64,000 nucleotides of DNA from Alopecurus myosuroides. Lineage: Eukaryota > Streptophyta > Magnoliopsida > Poales > Poaceae. Below the pieces are notes generated by a model. The model made no database searches, had not been told where the DNA came from, and saw nothing but the letters and a program-made list of their open reading frames with translations. A program made the translations under genes and the position numbers. The stretch covers positions 54,664,081-54,728,080 of the forward strand of contig CM054061.1 in assembly GCA_028641055.1 (NCBI GenBank), given 5' to 3'. Of the stretch, positions 11,419 to 25,100 are shown in pieces. Position 1 is the stretch's first letter. Each line of letters begins with the position of its first letter.

Positions 11419-12355
11419 TGATGTCTACGCACGCTTCTATTCTTGTAGACAGTGTTGGGCCTCCAACTGCAGAGGTTTGTAGAACAGCAGCAAGTTTCCC
11501 TTAAGTGGATCACCCAAGGTTTATCGAACACAGGGAGGTAGAGGTCAAAGATATCCCTCTCAATCAACCTTGCAATTAAGATACAAGAAGTCTCTTGTGT
11601 CCCCCAACACAACCAATATACTTGTCAGGTATATAGGTGCACTAGTTCGGCGAAGAGATAGTGAAATGCAAGTAATATGGATGGTTATAAGTAATAGTAG
11701 CAATCTTAAATAAATATGGCAGCAAGCAAACATGTAGCGGAACAGACGGAAAATGGTGTTTCAATGCTTGGAAACAAGGCTTAGGGATCCTACTTTCACT
11801 AGTGGACACTCTCAACAATGATCGCATAATTTTATAACTAAATATCTTCTCTTCACTATTCTACTCTTAGCCCTCTCCGGTTGGATAACGAACACTAATC
11901 ATTGCGTAGGGCTGCAAAAAGCATTCCTTAAAGTAAGCATTCCTATGTCTAGTTAGCCCCACGCTGTCACTATGAGCGCCCTAGAAGGTACTAGACAAAC
12001 ACCACAATTCATAGAGGAGACACACACGATGTGCACACTGTCACCTTCACACCGCAGGACAAGGTGACTCCAAAGTTCATATTAATAAAACACTTGAGTA
12101 GCACAAGATGAAGAGTAACATCTACTTATTCAACTATATTACAAAGATCACGATCACATATAGATCACACCATGGGAGAGAGAGATGAACCACATAGCTA
12201 CCGGTAGAGCCCTCAGCCTCGGGGGAGAACTACTCCTTCCTCATCATAGGAGATAGCAACGGTGATGGAGATGGCGGTGGAGTCGATGGAGATGGCTTCC
12301 GGGGGCACTTCCCCGTCCCGGCAGGGTGCCATAACAGAGATCTGTCCCCCGAAAC
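11419..12355 (-). repeat. Element E 3' LTR, distal part
   Basis: On the minus strand this is the second two thirds of the LTR, ending at the outer border TGATGTCTACG (plus-strand reading). D is inserted at 12355/12356. The missing start is at 28384-28831, giving an LTR of about 1385 bp. Confidence 0.9.
12351..12355 (+). repeat. Target-site duplication of D, left copy (GAAAC)
   Basis: GAAAC directly before TGTCACATCC of D, repeated at 28379-28383. The uninterrupted equivalent is readable in the other LTR of E near 55965 (CCAGAAATTTGGG). Confidence 0.93.
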
Positions 12356-13439
12356 TGTCACATCCCAGTTTTTAGACCCTTGATATGTGCTCAAGAAGAC
12401 AACTATTAGGGCCAACAAAGTAATGTTTACAACAACATGATTGTTTTAAATAACTTGTGTTATGATCCTAATCATATTTGCAACATAAGTTTTGTTTCAT
12501 TATAAAACCAACACCTTATGTTTCTGAAAAATATTCCTGATATTTTTCCCTAATGTTTTCTTATTAATACTTGAGTGGATTTTCTTTCCAAGACTTGGAC
12601 CATTCTTGTTTGCATCTTAAAACAAACTTTTAACCTTGTTGGATCCAAGAAAACAAGTTTCCAAGATGATCTATGAAGGTTTTCTTTTAACTTTCCTATA
12701 GAAAACAATTCCTGAAAATAAAGCCAAGTACCTGTTTTCTACCATTGTTTTCACCAAGCTAGAGATTGTTATTTTATGATTTCTTGACTTCTAATTAATC
12801 CTTGTTATATGTACTACAAATCCATAAGCTCACTTTTATTTTGGGATAAATAAAAACTATCTTTTGCTTGTTGTTTTTGTGGTATAAAATTAAGGCAGTT
12901 TTTAGAAACAGATAAAAACAGAAAGTATACCTTTTTCCACATTGTTTTCATGGCCTTAAACTATTTCAAAATTGTGTCCAAAAGTTGTTTCTGAAAGTAT
13001 ATAACATGGTTAACAAGTCCATGTTTTGAAAACAAATTTTGGAAAGCATTTGAACCCTGAAAACAACTCCAATTTTTGCTATCTCTGTCTGCTGTTCCAG
13101 CACTTAGAAAAATTCAGAAACTGCCTAACTGAATTTTTCTGACAGAACAGTGATTACACTTTTAAACTTGATGATGGATCTTGTGTGTACTGATCCAAGC
13201 ATAGCCACTTTGCCATTTCGAAAGCAATGATACTAGGCTTCTAGAAGGTGGCATTGGATCCCCATTTGGCCGGCTAGGGAGGAAATAGAGTGAGGTGGAA
13301 GTTGACTAAATGGTGAGGTCACACATAGTGGTTGGAATAGTTGCATTTTCACTTTTGCCCATCCCTTGGCCCTTACTGTGGCCTTGCTCACACCCTTGTA
13401 CCAATATTCACCTCAGGGCACCAGTTAGAAGCTAGGCCA

Positions 13440-14115
13440 CCCGTGGAGAAACCCCAAGGGGCAAGGCAAGCCCATGCCTTTGCCAAACCGAGCACACCCA
13501 CTTTGGCTCGAGCCTACACAGCCCCAGAGGGCAAATCCTCACGCCCTGCACCTCCTCACAACTCCCTCTGCCTCCCCAAAGCAAAGTAGACACCAGCCCG
13601 AGCCCCTGGAGCGCTCCCGAGCCGTGCCCACGCCGGCGGTCACCACCACGGGCACGACACGGTGCAGCTCGGCCCGAGCTCTCTCGTCCCCTCCCACTGG
13701 CTTTGATGCATTCCCCAACTCCCCCTGAGCCTCCCTGACACTTCCTCGTGTCTCCTTGTGCACAGGACCACCGCCGCCATCCACCTCGCCGCCCCGGACG
13801 CCCCGCTCGGCGCCGCCTCGACACGCCGTCTCCGACGCCCTGGACCGCGCCCCTCCACCGCCCCGGGCCCTAGTACCCTTCCCCGACCCCGAGCCATCCC
13901 CGCCGTGCCCCAGGGTGAGCCCCTCGCCGTCGCTTTTTCTTCCCGTGCGCGATCGAGTGAGAGACAGAAGAGGGAGGTAGACGACGACGCCGGGAGCGTT
14001 GATCCGCGGATCAACGGCTCCCGTTGAACCGGCCTTTTCCCGCGCAGCGTGCGCGCGCGCGCAAGCGCGGTGGGCTGCGCTGCCGCTAGCTGGGCCGCGC
14101 CCGCACAGATCCGGC
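13440..14115 (+). promoter_or_regulatory. GC-rich leader-like island in D 5' LTR
   Basis: A sharp GC-rich block inside an AT-rich LTR, with CCAGG/GTGAGCCC near 13911 that resembles a splice donor, followed by about 4 kb of AT-rich, intron-like sequence. Similar blocks are in the LTRs of B and C. It is probably the promoter-proximal transcribed part; the exact start site cannot be read. Confidence 0.4.
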
Positions 14116-17100
14116 CCACCCACAGTTTCCTTTATTCTTTTATTTTTTTGACAGATCTGAGGCATTTACTTTAGGCTTGTTAAAAATATAAAGACTGCAC
14201 AATAAAATCTGAGAAAAATCATGGGCATACATACATGAAATCCAAGCCATGCCAAAGTTGCAGATCTGGATTTGGGCAAATATTTTGGACACAATGACTG
14301 TTTTGCCACAGACTATCTCTGAGAATGTTTTGGACATAACTTTTAAAATATATAATCAAATGGAACAAACTCAACTGATCTGGATAGGTATTGAAAATAT
14401 CTATCCAATAAGCCAAACGTCACATCAAGGAGAGTTGTATAATGAAAATGCCATCCAAATTGCTAAAGGACCAGTAGCCTTTTCTTTGATTTTTATAAGG
14501 AGTTTAAAAATGAATTTTGGAGCAAACCCAATTGGATGAGTTTGGTATTGAGTGGGTCTACCTTATCCTAGCTTAGATTAATTTTTTGAGCTCTAGATTA
14601 TTTTTGGTGGACAGATCTAGAAACAGAAGCTTTTCTGTTTGGACTTCTTTATTTGTTTTTGTTAAAATGAAATGCTTGGTTGACTTAATCCTTGTTCCTA
14701 GGATGAAGAGATGTGTTGAACCTTGTTATTAGGCTGTTTCCTTGCAGTACATCTACCACACAAAGTGTGTGCATGTTTGCAATATATTATGGCTAAAGAA
14801 GTAGCATATGTGGTTTCACTAGATTATTTATTTGATGTTTGGTGTGAACCAACTCCTTGTGTGCTTGTTACCTATTTTTGTGCTATGATTGTGTTGAGTC
14901 CAGTACCATTTTGGTACTGTGATTTATATGCTACTATCTTCATTAAATTGCATGTGATCTTATAGCAAAGCATGAGTAGCATTTGTTATTGTTCTAGTGT
15001 TTATTCTTTGGGATTATTGTGAGAGCTAGATCCTTGTGTTAATACCTTGATAATTTTTGTGCTATGTTTGCTATAGATCCAGTACCATTTTGGTACTGTT
15101 ATTTTGATGTTTTTGTCTCTGATAGCTTGCATGTATTTTTTTAGGTGAAGCATGTGTAGGTTTTGTTATTCTTATGCACTAGTCTTGTATGCACTAGAAT
15201 AAATAGCATTGTTTTATTTATTTTGCTATACTAATTTTTGTCATGAGTAACCAGAGGCTTAGAACCTCATTTACCTTGATTTTAAATGGGCCCATAACCC
15301 ACTGGTCCCATTGCATCTTGGTTGTGGATGAAAATTCCCAACTATGCACATGTGAGAAATTAACATGTTTTCATTATGTGGTTGATAGGAATATTTTCCA
15401 CCATGGAAAATATAATGGTTTGTTTTCACTTATGCAAGTGAGAAGTTTATTTATTATAAGTATATACTAGTATGTTAGGTGTGATCCATTTGTTAGCATA
15501 ATATTCCTTAGGAGTATCTTGTTAAGAGATTATTCACTATTGAGTGCTAAATTAAATTGTTTGCAAATAAAATGAATTCCTTTTGATTGATAGATTGTTT
15601 GTGGATGATTTTAAATTGAGTGTTTGGATTTTTGAAAAGGTTTAGATAACTTTTCTTTTGTTGCATAGCTACTGGTTGTGTAAGTTATACCTTGCTTGCT
15701 TGCTAGTAATTGTTTAAGAAAAACATAAATTGCTAGAATTAATTTATGCATGCTTAATAGTTGTTTCATGGGATTGTTTTGATGTTGTGCTTGCTAGCAT
15801 GTGTAATTTTTGTGTACTGTTATTAGGTACATTTTATGATCATGACTTGCTTGTTTAGAATTAAGCATCATAGTAACATTGTTTGCTTCTCTAGTGTTGA
15901 ACTAGTGTCACCACTAGAAAATGGTGAATTCTGCTCTAGTGATGTCATCTTTTGTTTTATGAGGGTATGAGTTTATTATAGCATATTTAGGAAGTTATTA
16001 CTTCTGTTATGATGCCATGAATTAATTAGTTTCTTGTGCTATAGTTGTAGAATACCAATATTCCTTATAGCATGATTGTATAGAATTTCCACACTAGTGT
16101 GTTATAAGTGCAGTCCTGTTTCTATGCTTTTGATAGGGATATTACCTTGAGTGATGATTGTGTTTTAGATTATTTTTATGACTTGTTATCCTTGTTTTTA
16201 GGTACTGGTTGTTTGCTAATTTCTCATAATTGATGGATTCCAAAACCTCTAGTAAACAAGAACATAGTGAATAAATAGTCTATTCAATTATGGTGTGTTT
16301 GCTTGTTGTTTGGATTTTGTTGGAATGTTTTACCTTAGCATGAGTTTATACTTATGTTATGCTTGTGTTTAAGAGTATCTTGTGGAACTAAAACATCCAA
16401 CTAAAAATCATGAACACATAAAGAAATAGTTGCTTGTGGTGAGAGATACCCACTGCCATGGGTATTACTCTGTCTGTTTTGTTTTATCTTAGCAACCTAA
16501 CCTTTTGCACCCCCAAGCTATATTTTTAGCTTCTTATATATCTTGTTATGAGAGTGGTATACCACTCCATATATGGTATGTATGATGTGGGATATGGTTT
16601 TCTAAACCATACATAGTGCCTGACGACAGTTTTGGACCGTGAGAGTTATGTGAGATAGTTTTCGCGTTATTGTTTCGAGAGAACTCGAGAATGAACAATT
16701 GTTGCTGTATGTGTTTCTTAGCTTAGTTGTTTGTCTTTTAGACCTGAGTGTGTGTCTTTTATTTCCTTTACGACGCTAGAACGCGAAGAAGGAGAAGAAG
16801 CAGTTGTGGAGCTGTGCGTCAAGTTCGATTTGCTTCAAGGCCAGGGACATTAAGAGACTTGAGGCAAGCATCCTGATTGCTTGCTGATACAATACTTACC
16901 ATTATATATCATGCATGTTTTACCTCTGAAGTTTTACCAAAACTTGATTATCAAAACTATTTTTGATGTGGCTATTACTACTATACTAGTATATAGGTTA
17001 CTATTATGCCAGTAGTTAAAACTTGGTAATACCAAGCCCATAGGCCACCTTATGGTATTTATTACCATCAAATATACTAGTCCCTAAGTGGACACCCTAA

Positions 17101-18138
17101 AATTGTGATTCTACAAAACAAAGGCTTTACGGAAAAACCCGGAGAAAAGGCGGATCCTTGTTCTCCGGAGGAATGTGGAAGTGGTCATTTTTGAGAAAGT
17201 GGTGTTTTCAAAAATGACACATAACCTAGTCTTCGCCGGACAACCTTTACCGTACTGCCACCCTACCCCAACATGGGCACGGGGCTTAACTTGAAGTTTG
17301 TTCTTATTAGTGTGTGCTATCTCACTTGCTATAAGGGGCGTCGTACCCTCGAACCGAATGTCGTCAAAACTCCCAATGTTGAGGCATATAAAGTGTGGGA
17401 TTAATTTTCCCTCCGGATGCATTCATTGAGGCTCCTGGCTAGGCAGGGTGGGACTTGATGCCGGGGAGAACAACCTCAATCGAGAGATAGGCATATTCTA
17501 GCTTGAACATAGTGGATGGTTATGATCAGATACCTGATGTTTACATACTGTTGTTACAGTCCGTGGTTGTTTCACGGGAGGTGTACTGGATCTGGTGGAT
17601 GTGTACACCTCTGCAGAGTACAACTTTTTCGAAGAAGCCGCGTCCTCGGATATGGACAGTTGAATGGCCATGTAGCTAGCATTGTGTCAATGTTTTCAAA
17701 AAGAAGTTTTTGAAAGGGAATTTTGGAAAGGAAGTGTTGAACTTGTGAAGTTCGGAAAGGAATGTAAACTTATACCGTGGAGGTATCGTCGATGATGAAA
17801 AGCCAGATGATGTTATACAAAACAAAATGTTTTGCAAAGAAAACCTTTTCTACTCTAAGCAAGAATTCTGGAAGCTGATTCCAAGAAGTTTTGCAAAGAG
17901 AAAATATTCTTTAACAAAGTTTCACAAAACCTCTTGTACACGTGATATCTACAAGAGAAATAAAACTATATTATTTTTCTTCTGAAGTATCTTCTTCAAC
18001 GAAGATACAGATTAACCTGACTGCAACGGTGGTGTCATCTTATATGAACACCATTGATAGTGAACCCTATTTATAGCCTACCTATTCCACCATATAAGCA
18101 TATTTGCATGTTGGTAAGTGACATGATGGATGTCTTGC

Positions 18139-18160
18139 TGAGTACATTCAAATGTACTCA
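18139..18160 (+). other. Perfect hairpin in D 5' LTR
   Basis: TGAGTACATT-CA-AATGTACTCA: 10-bp stem, 2-nt loop. The second LTR has it at 27977-27998, and B and C have a related TGAGTAC-CTCCC-GTACTCA at the equivalent place. Confidence 0.85.
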
Positions 18161-18541
18161 TTATGGTTTCGCCCCTGGTATCTACTTATCAGATTTGGAG
18201 AAGGAGCCTCCAAAGGAGATCTACGAAGAGAAGTACGGAGCTGACGGCTTTGCAAAACTAGGATCGTCTCCGGGTCAGCAGCCTGTAGGTTAAGGCGTGA
18301 CTTGGGCTCAACTACGTTGTGTTTTATTTGTCTTCCGCTGTGTTTGTTAAGTGCCTGCCCTTTTGGCAGTTGTGCTAGACTTGATCATGTGATCATTTGT
18401 GTAATACCTTTATGTATTCGTGTAATGGATGATGTATTTCTGTGTGCCAACTGTGTATGTTGTTCACGACTGATCTTTCTGGGATCGTGAATGTATGCAT
18501 ACGTAGGGTTTCAGACTGCCGGTCTGGGGTCCTTACAGAGT

Positions 18542-18553
18542 TGGTATCAGAGC
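18542..18553 (+). other. Element D primer binding site (tRNA-Met)
   Basis: TGGTATCAGAGC, complementary to the 3' end of the initiator tRNA-Met, lies 4 bp after the LTR end. Confidence 0.88.
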
Positions 18554-20466
18554 CATCCTGACCTTAGGAGACCTTAGTTAGCATGGACGTCAGATAGGAA
18601 AGGAAAGTATTTTTTTGGAGTAAAAACCTATTTACTATCTAAATTATTTTTATCTAAGGGAATTTTAGTATATTTTCCCTCCTTCTGATCTTTTCAAAAG
18701 ATTCTAAATGCATATCAAGGGCGTCCTTGAACAGTGGTTCGAAGGGCGGGCCTTATAGAGTTGGTATCTCTCTCGGTTAAGAGTTTATTTCTTACTTGTT
18801 TGCAACTGCTCCGCTCTGTTTTTGAAACATCTCTCGTTTTTGAAGTTTTCTATCCAGAAAATAGTTGGGGTTTCAAAAACAGATTGTTGCATATTTTTAC
18901 CTCTCTCAGTTAAAAGTTTATTCAAAAACTTTACTTCTATTATCTTTTATACTTGACGATGTCCCGAGAAGACCAAAATAATTGCCTAGCTCTACAGTGA
19001 TGATGGTCAGAAGTAGATATAGTTCTTCAGCCACTTCTAGGATTTTGGATTAGTCTAGTTTGGAGTAATTTAGCGATGACTCCATGAGTCACCACCCTCG
19101 ACGTAGCTCCAATGGAGTCTTGTTTGTGTGTTATGGCTTGCTTATGTGTGTTCATAGGACTTTGTGCTATTGTGTGGTGTAGGATTTGGTTCATCTAGGC
19201 TTCTATATGTTTGTGGGGTGCTCAAAATTTGCGAATTTGTGATTGCCCCGCTCTTGTTTTTGAATCGCCTCGTGTTAAATTTTTGCAAGCAAAAAAAAAA
19301 AGGGTTTGTATAGTATTCAAAAAACAAGAATTTGTTGCTTAGATTTATACTTGTTTTCGCTTCATAATGCGACCCGTCGTGAACCCCCACCATCTCCCCC
19401 ACCATCAATGAAAGCACCGTTGTGCCTAATAGTAGAGGACCATCAAGCCACACGAACTGATAGCGTTGCTACCAGTGATGCACTCCAACAGATAAATCTC
19501 CAACAACGACAACCTTCATAGAAGAAAAGGCATGAAGAAAACCAACCTATACTGACCAAAACCTCTATGTTTTGCCTGTTTGCAAAAGACTCTTTTTACC
19601 ATGTTGGCTAAACATTGCACCTTATTATGTCCCCTTTTAAAAGACCAAACTAGAGAAATCCCCTTTTAAAAAGTTATATATCTCCCTCCTCTGGAGAAAG
19701 GTGCAAAAGAAGTCTAGACACGCCATGATGCGCAACCCCCTCAAAAGCCAATCAAAAGAGCACGATTCAATATCCGACGTACGATGACGCTAGTCGTATC
19801 TTGTCGGACAAACATTATTAAATAAAAAGCTAACAAAACTAACATGCTTTGTCTAATCTTAGGATGACACCTAACCAAAGCATGTGAAATACTGACAACT
19901 CTTTCTAAACCAAGGAATTAAGTGACTTACGGCACCTTTTAATCTAGTTGGTAAAAAGGAGAAGTCACGAGAAAATAAAAGGATAACCTAGTCGTTTACT
20001 AGTCATTAAGATATCAGGTGTATCTACTTTGGAAGCCAAATCTTAGTAGACATGGTAGGTACCATGAAATTCAAGGTTTAGAAATTAAGTGAACGATGGA
20101 ATGGTTATCATGAATCTAGGAAACCGCAGATTTCCTGTTTTTGTTTCTTTGGTGCTCTTGATTGAAATGAATTTGTGTTTTATTCAATCTTGCTTCCTAA
20201 CTTATATGGAGTTGTTAGGACTTGTTATTGTGTTGTAAGCCTTATCTGGTAGCCTTGTGAACCATTAAGATAAGTTATGCTTGTTAAGACTCGTTTTTCA
20301 CATACGTATTAATCTTGGTTTGAGTTGGTTTTAGTTTCGTCGATGTTTGCTTGTTGTCGTGTTACCTACCGTTCTCATGTCCGCTATGAGCCGGTATATG
20401 TCACGAGCCTTTAAAACCAAGACCACCTTTAGTTATTATCGTCTTACACCGTTCTTTTTCTTCAGC
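18554..20466 (+). other. Element D leader, non-coding
   Basis: About 1.9 kb between the primer site and the gag-like gene. No coding signal. It ends in a pyrimidine run and CAG (CTTTTTCTTCAGC, about 20454-20466) directly before the ATG, which looks like a splice acceptor. Confidence 0.55.
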
Positions 20467-21000
20467 ATGGCCAGCAATCCACCTCCGTCACCTGAGCCGA
20501 CAGTTGCTCAACTGTTTGCTCTGTTGAAGGAAATACGTGAAGCCGCTCGAGCTGAGCACATCGCCACCCATGCTATCCTGGAACAGTTGACTCAGCTTGC
20601 CATCACCAACGCTGAGAATACTATGTTCCTTATGAGAGGATACCAGCAACTGCTTGCTGGAGAGAGCCGAAAAAGGAAGATGGTGACGCCAGGAGAAACT
20701 AGTCTATGGGTGACTGAAGAGTGTTTTGTCTGTGGGACGGAAGGGCACTTCGCTCGTAATTGTCCCCAGAGGGAGTATGATCCGGCTTGGTCTGAGCAAT
20801 CTTCGAGGAGACGGGTGAAAGTCAAGCCTAAAACCAGGGTTTGTTTTGCCTGTAGACAGGAAGGACACTTTGTTCGCGAATGTCCCAATAAGAACCGTAT
20901 TCTAGCTCATCCTGAAGAAACCAAGAAACCCAAGAAACCCGAGAAACCCAAGAAACCCAAGAGACCCAAGGTCCAGCCCAGAAGAAACGCAAGAATCTGA
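20467..21000 (+). CDS. Element D short gag-like protein with two CCHC zinc knuckles
   Basis: A 177-residue uninterrupted frame. Residues 1-80 are helical and Ala/Glu/Leu-rich, possibly coiled coil. Two CX2CX4HX4C knuckles follow at residues 86-99 (CFVCGTEGHFARNC) and 126-139 (CFACRQEGHFVREC). The tail (about 150-177) is a Lys/Pro repeat (KKPKKPEKPKK). These are nucleocapsid features that bind retroelement RNA. The usual gag capsid core, with its conserved Trp residues, is absent, so this is a shortened gag. The ATG at 20467 is chosen over the upstream one at 20347 because the conserved-looking protein starts here and a splice-acceptor-like CAG precedes it. The intact frame in an element with no other gene suggests it may have been kept for RNA packaging; that is inference. 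Confidence 0.75.
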   Translation: MASNPPPSPEPTVAQLFALLKEIREAARAEHIATHAILEQLTQLAITNAENTMFLMRGYQQLLAGESRKRKMVTPGETSLWVTEECFVCGTEGHFARNCPQREYDPAWSEQSSRRRVKVKPKTRVCFACRQEGHFVRECPNKNRILAHPEETKKPKKPEKPKKPKRPKVQPRRNARI

Positions 21001-22178
21001 TGAGTGGACCTCGAGACAGAGATGATGTTGCAGGAGCATCTTCGACTCCTGCCATAGCCAATGGTACGTTTCAAACCACGCCTGTGAACCCCCTTGTTTT
21101 GTTTATCGTCGCACCATGAGAAAACCCGACGTAAATGGGACACTAGAAGTGTCACGTCAGACTAAGTAAAATCTTAAATAGTTAAAGATACTAACAAAAA
21201 TCTAAAAGGGTTTCATCTAATTCTAGTTCGAGGCCTTACAGAATTGGAGACCTTACCAATTGGTAATATAACCTCATCTAATCGTAAGCTTAAAACCTTA
21301 CAGTGTTGGCTCATCACATTTTCGTTTAAATACCCTACAGAAGTGGTATCTAAAACCAAATACCTTACAAAGTAACTTATAGAGTTGATATGTTACAGAG
21401 TTTGTTAGCACCGTTTAAAAAGAAAACGTGTAATCATTTTTTTTCCTCAAAAACAAAGAGAAATGTGCCTTAGAATGATTCTATAGCTATTTTGAAGAAA
21501 GTGAAAGGTTGGAAAAAAATATTAGATGGGTAAACTATGATCATTACTAGTAGACAATATCTCCCGTATATATGTGTTGGAGGAACCAGATTCTACAGTA
21601 TGAGATAGTAGAACTCGTTTGAGGCTAAGAAAGATTGGTGGATATATATTGATGATGATAGATTTTAGGAAAAATCATTATGAGCTTGGAGTTTATGAAA
21701 GAAACCTTATATAGATGATAGTACTCAGAGTTGTTATAGCTTTATGATCTAGATAAACTACCTTTGAGGAAAACAAATGTTTTGGGATTTTAACTATTTT
21801 AGGTTAAGAGGAAGGTAGTGGATTTTCCTGGATTTTGGACGGTGAGCAATGGAAAGCTCATACTTTTTAATTGATGATGGATATCCATTAGATTGATCAT
21901 TGAGTGGTACGCAAATAGAGCTTATGACTAAAGAATAACCACTGGTTGGACATCATGGTTTTAAGGAGCAATATGTTCGAGGTTTAGACCATGGCACCCA
22001 AACCTTTGTAAAGAAGACAAATTTACCAGGAAATTCTGGTAAGAAAAATCAAAGGGGGGAAGCCCCTGTAAATAAGGTTACAAAACACCAACACATGTTT
22101 TGTAAACAAATCATCTAACATTGTTATTTGACCATACCCTCTTTTCGCTTGCCTGCGAATCTCGGGACGAGATTCTGG
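21001..22178 (+). other. Element D 3' interior, non-coding
   Basis: About 1.2 kb without a readable protease or polymerase motif on either strand. It ends with the hairpin GAATCTCGGGACGAGATTC (22157-22175) just before the polypurine tract. Confidence 0.6.
22157..22175 (+). other. Hairpin beside the D polypurine tract
   Basis: GAATCTC-GGGAC-GAGATTC: perfect 7-bp stem, 5-nt loop. The identical sequence precedes the polypurine tract of B (38664-38682) and C (49592-49610). Confidence 0.85.
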
Positions 22179-22191
22179 TAAGGGGGGAAGG
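22179..22191 (+). other. Element D polypurine tract
   Basis: TAAGGGGGGAAGG, two bases before the TG of the 3' LTR. Confidence 0.85.
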
Positions 22192-22193
22192 TC

Positions 22194-25100
22194 TGTCACA
22201 TCCCAGTTTTTAGACCCTTGATCTGTGCTCAAGAAGACAACTATTAGGGCCAACAAAGTAATGTTTACAACAACATGATTGTTTTAAATAACTTGTGTTA
22301 TGATCCTAATCATATTTGCAACATAAGTTTTGTTTCATTATAAAACCAACACCTTATGTTTCTGAAAAATATTCCTGATATTTTTCCCTAATGTTTTCTT
22401 ATTAATACTTGAGTGGATTTTCTTTCCAAGACTTGGACCATTCTTGTTTGCATCTTAAAACAAACTTTTAACCTTGTTGGATCCAAGAAAACAAGTTTCC
22501 AAGATGATCTATGAAGGTTTTCTTTTAACTTTCCTATAGAAAACAATTCCTGAAAATAAAGCCAAGTACCTGTTTTCTACCATTGTTTTCACCAAGCTAG
22601 AGATTGTTATTTTATGATTTCTTGACTTCTAATTAATCCTTGTTATATGTACTACAAATCCATAAGCTCACTTTTATTTTGGGATAAATAAAAACTATCT
22701 TTTGCTTGTTGTTTTTGTGGTATAAAATTAAGGCAGTTTTTAGAAACAGATAAAAACAGAAAGTATACCTTTTTCCACATTGTTTTCATGGCCTTAAACT
22801 ATTTCAAAATTGTGTCCAAAAGTTGTTTCTGAAAGTATATAACATGGTTAACAAGTCCTTGTTTTGAAAACAAATTTTGGAAAGCATTTGAACCCTGAAA
22901 ACAACTCCAACTTTTGCTATCTCTGTCTGCTGTTCCAGCACTTAGAAAAATTCAGAAACTGCCTAACTGAATTTTTCTGACAGAACAGTGATTACACTTT
23001 TAAACTTGATGATGGATCTTGTGTGTACTGATCCAAGCATAGCCACTTTGCCATTTCGAAAGCAATGATACTAGGCTTCTAGAAGGTGGCATTGGATCCC
23101 CATTTGGCCGGCTAGGGAGGAAATAGAGTGAGGTGGAAGTTGACTAAATGGTGAGGTCACACATAGTGGTTGGAATAGTTGCATTTTCACTTTTGCCCAT
23201 CCCTTGGCCCTTACTGTGGCCTTGCTCACACCCTTGTACCAATATTCACCTCAGGGCACCAGTTAGAAGCTAGGCCACCCGTGGAGAAACCCCAAGGGGC
23301 AAGGCAAGCCCATGCCTTTGCCAAACCGAGCACACCCACTTTGGCTCGAGCCTACACAGCCCCAGAGGGCAAATCCTCACGCCCTGCACCTCCTCACAAC
23401 TCCCTCTGCCTCCCCAAAGCAAAGTAGACACCAGCCCGAGCCCCTGGAGCGCTCCCGAGCCGTGCCCACGCCGGCGGTCACCACCACGGGCACGACACGG
23501 TGCAGCTCGGCCCGAGCTCTCTCGTCCCCTCCCACTGGCTTTGATGCATTCCCCAACTCCCCCTGAGCCTCCCTGACACTTCCTCGTGTCTCCTTGTGCA
23601 CAGGACCACCGCCGCCATCCACCTCGCCGCCCCGGACGCCCCGCTCGGCGCCGCCTCGACACGCCGTCTCCGACGCCCTGGACCGCGCCCCTCCACCGCC
23701 CCGGGCCCTAGTACCCTTCCCCGACCCCGAGCCATCCCCGCCGTGCCCCAGGGTGAGCCCCTCGCCGTCGCTTTTTCTTCCCGTGCGCGATCGAGTGAGA
23801 GACAGAAGAGGGAGGTAGACGACGACGCCGGGAGCGTTGATCCGCGGATCAACGGCTCCCGTTGAACCGGCCTTTTCCCGTGCAGCGTGCGCGCGCGCGC
23901 AAGCGCGGTGGGCTGCGCTGCCGCTAGCTGGGCCGCGCCCGCACAGATCCGGCCCACCCACAGTTTCCTTTATTCTTTTATTTTTTTGACAGATCTGAGG
24001 CATTTACTTTAGGCTTGTTAAAAATATAAAGACTGCACAATAAAATCTGAGAAAAATCATGGGCATACATACATGAAATCCAAGCCATGCCAAAGTTGCA
24101 GATCTGGATTTGGGCAAATATTTTGGACACAATGACTGTTTTGCCACAGACTATCTCTGAGAATGTTTTGGACATAACTTTTAAAATATATAATCAAATG
24201 GAACAAACTCAACTGATCTGGATAGGTATTGAAAATATCTATCCAATAAGCCAAACCTCACATCAAGGAGAGTTGTATAATGAAAATGCCATCCAAATTG
24301 CTAAAGGACCAGTAGCCTTTTCTTTGATTTTTATAAGGAGTTTAAAAATGAATTTTGGAGCAAACCCAATTGGATGAGTTTGGTATTGAGTGGATCTACC
24401 TTATCCTAGCTTAGATTAATTTTTTGAGCTCTAGATTATTTTTGGTGGACAGATCTAGAAACAGAAGCTTTTCTGTTTGGACTTCTTTATTTGTTTTTGT
24501 TAAAATGAAATGCTTGGTTGACTTAATCCTTGTTCCTAGGATGAAGAGATGTGTTGAACCTTGTTATTAGGTTGTTTCCTTGCAGTACATCTACCACACA
24601 AAGTGTGTGCATGTTTGCAATATATTATGGCTAAAGAAGTAGCATATGTGGTTTCACTAGATTATTTATTTGATGTTTGGTGTGAACCAACTCCTTGTGT
24701 GCTTGTTACCTATTTTTGTGCTATGATTGTGTTGAGTCCAGTACCATTTTGGTACTGTGATTTATATGCTACTATCTTCATTAACTTGCATGTGATCTTA
24801 TAGCAAAGCATGAGTAGCATTTGTTATTGTTCTAGTGTTTATTCTTTGGGATTATTGTGAGAGCTAGATCCTTGTGTTAATACCTTGATAATTTGTGTGC
24901 TATGTTTGCTATAGATCCAGTACCATTTTGGTACTGTTATTTTGATGTTTTTATCTCTGATAGCTTGCATGTATTTTTTAAGGTGAAGCATGTGTAGGTT
25001 TTGTTATTCTTATGCACTAGTCTTGTATGCACTAGAATAAATAGCATTGTTTTATTTATTTTGCTATACTAATTTTTGTCATGAGTAACCAGAGGCTTAG

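Larger units (their letters stand above)
12356..18537 (+). repeat. Element D 5' LTR
   Basis: Begins TGTCACATCCCAG and ends GGGGTCCTTACA. It is AT-rich, except for a GC-rich island at about 13440-14110. Open frames in this island (including a 208-codon antisense frame, 13539-14165) are compositional and are repeated in the other LTR. It has a perfect hairpin at 18139-18160. Confidence 0.95.

Noticed and set aside
13539..14165. A 208-codon antisense frame in the GC-rich part of the D LTR, repeated at 23377-24003, with other overlapping frames on both strands
   Set aside because: Arg/Gly/Ala-rich in every frame, no domain, several overlapping frames of similar length: a result of high GC, and LTR sequence.
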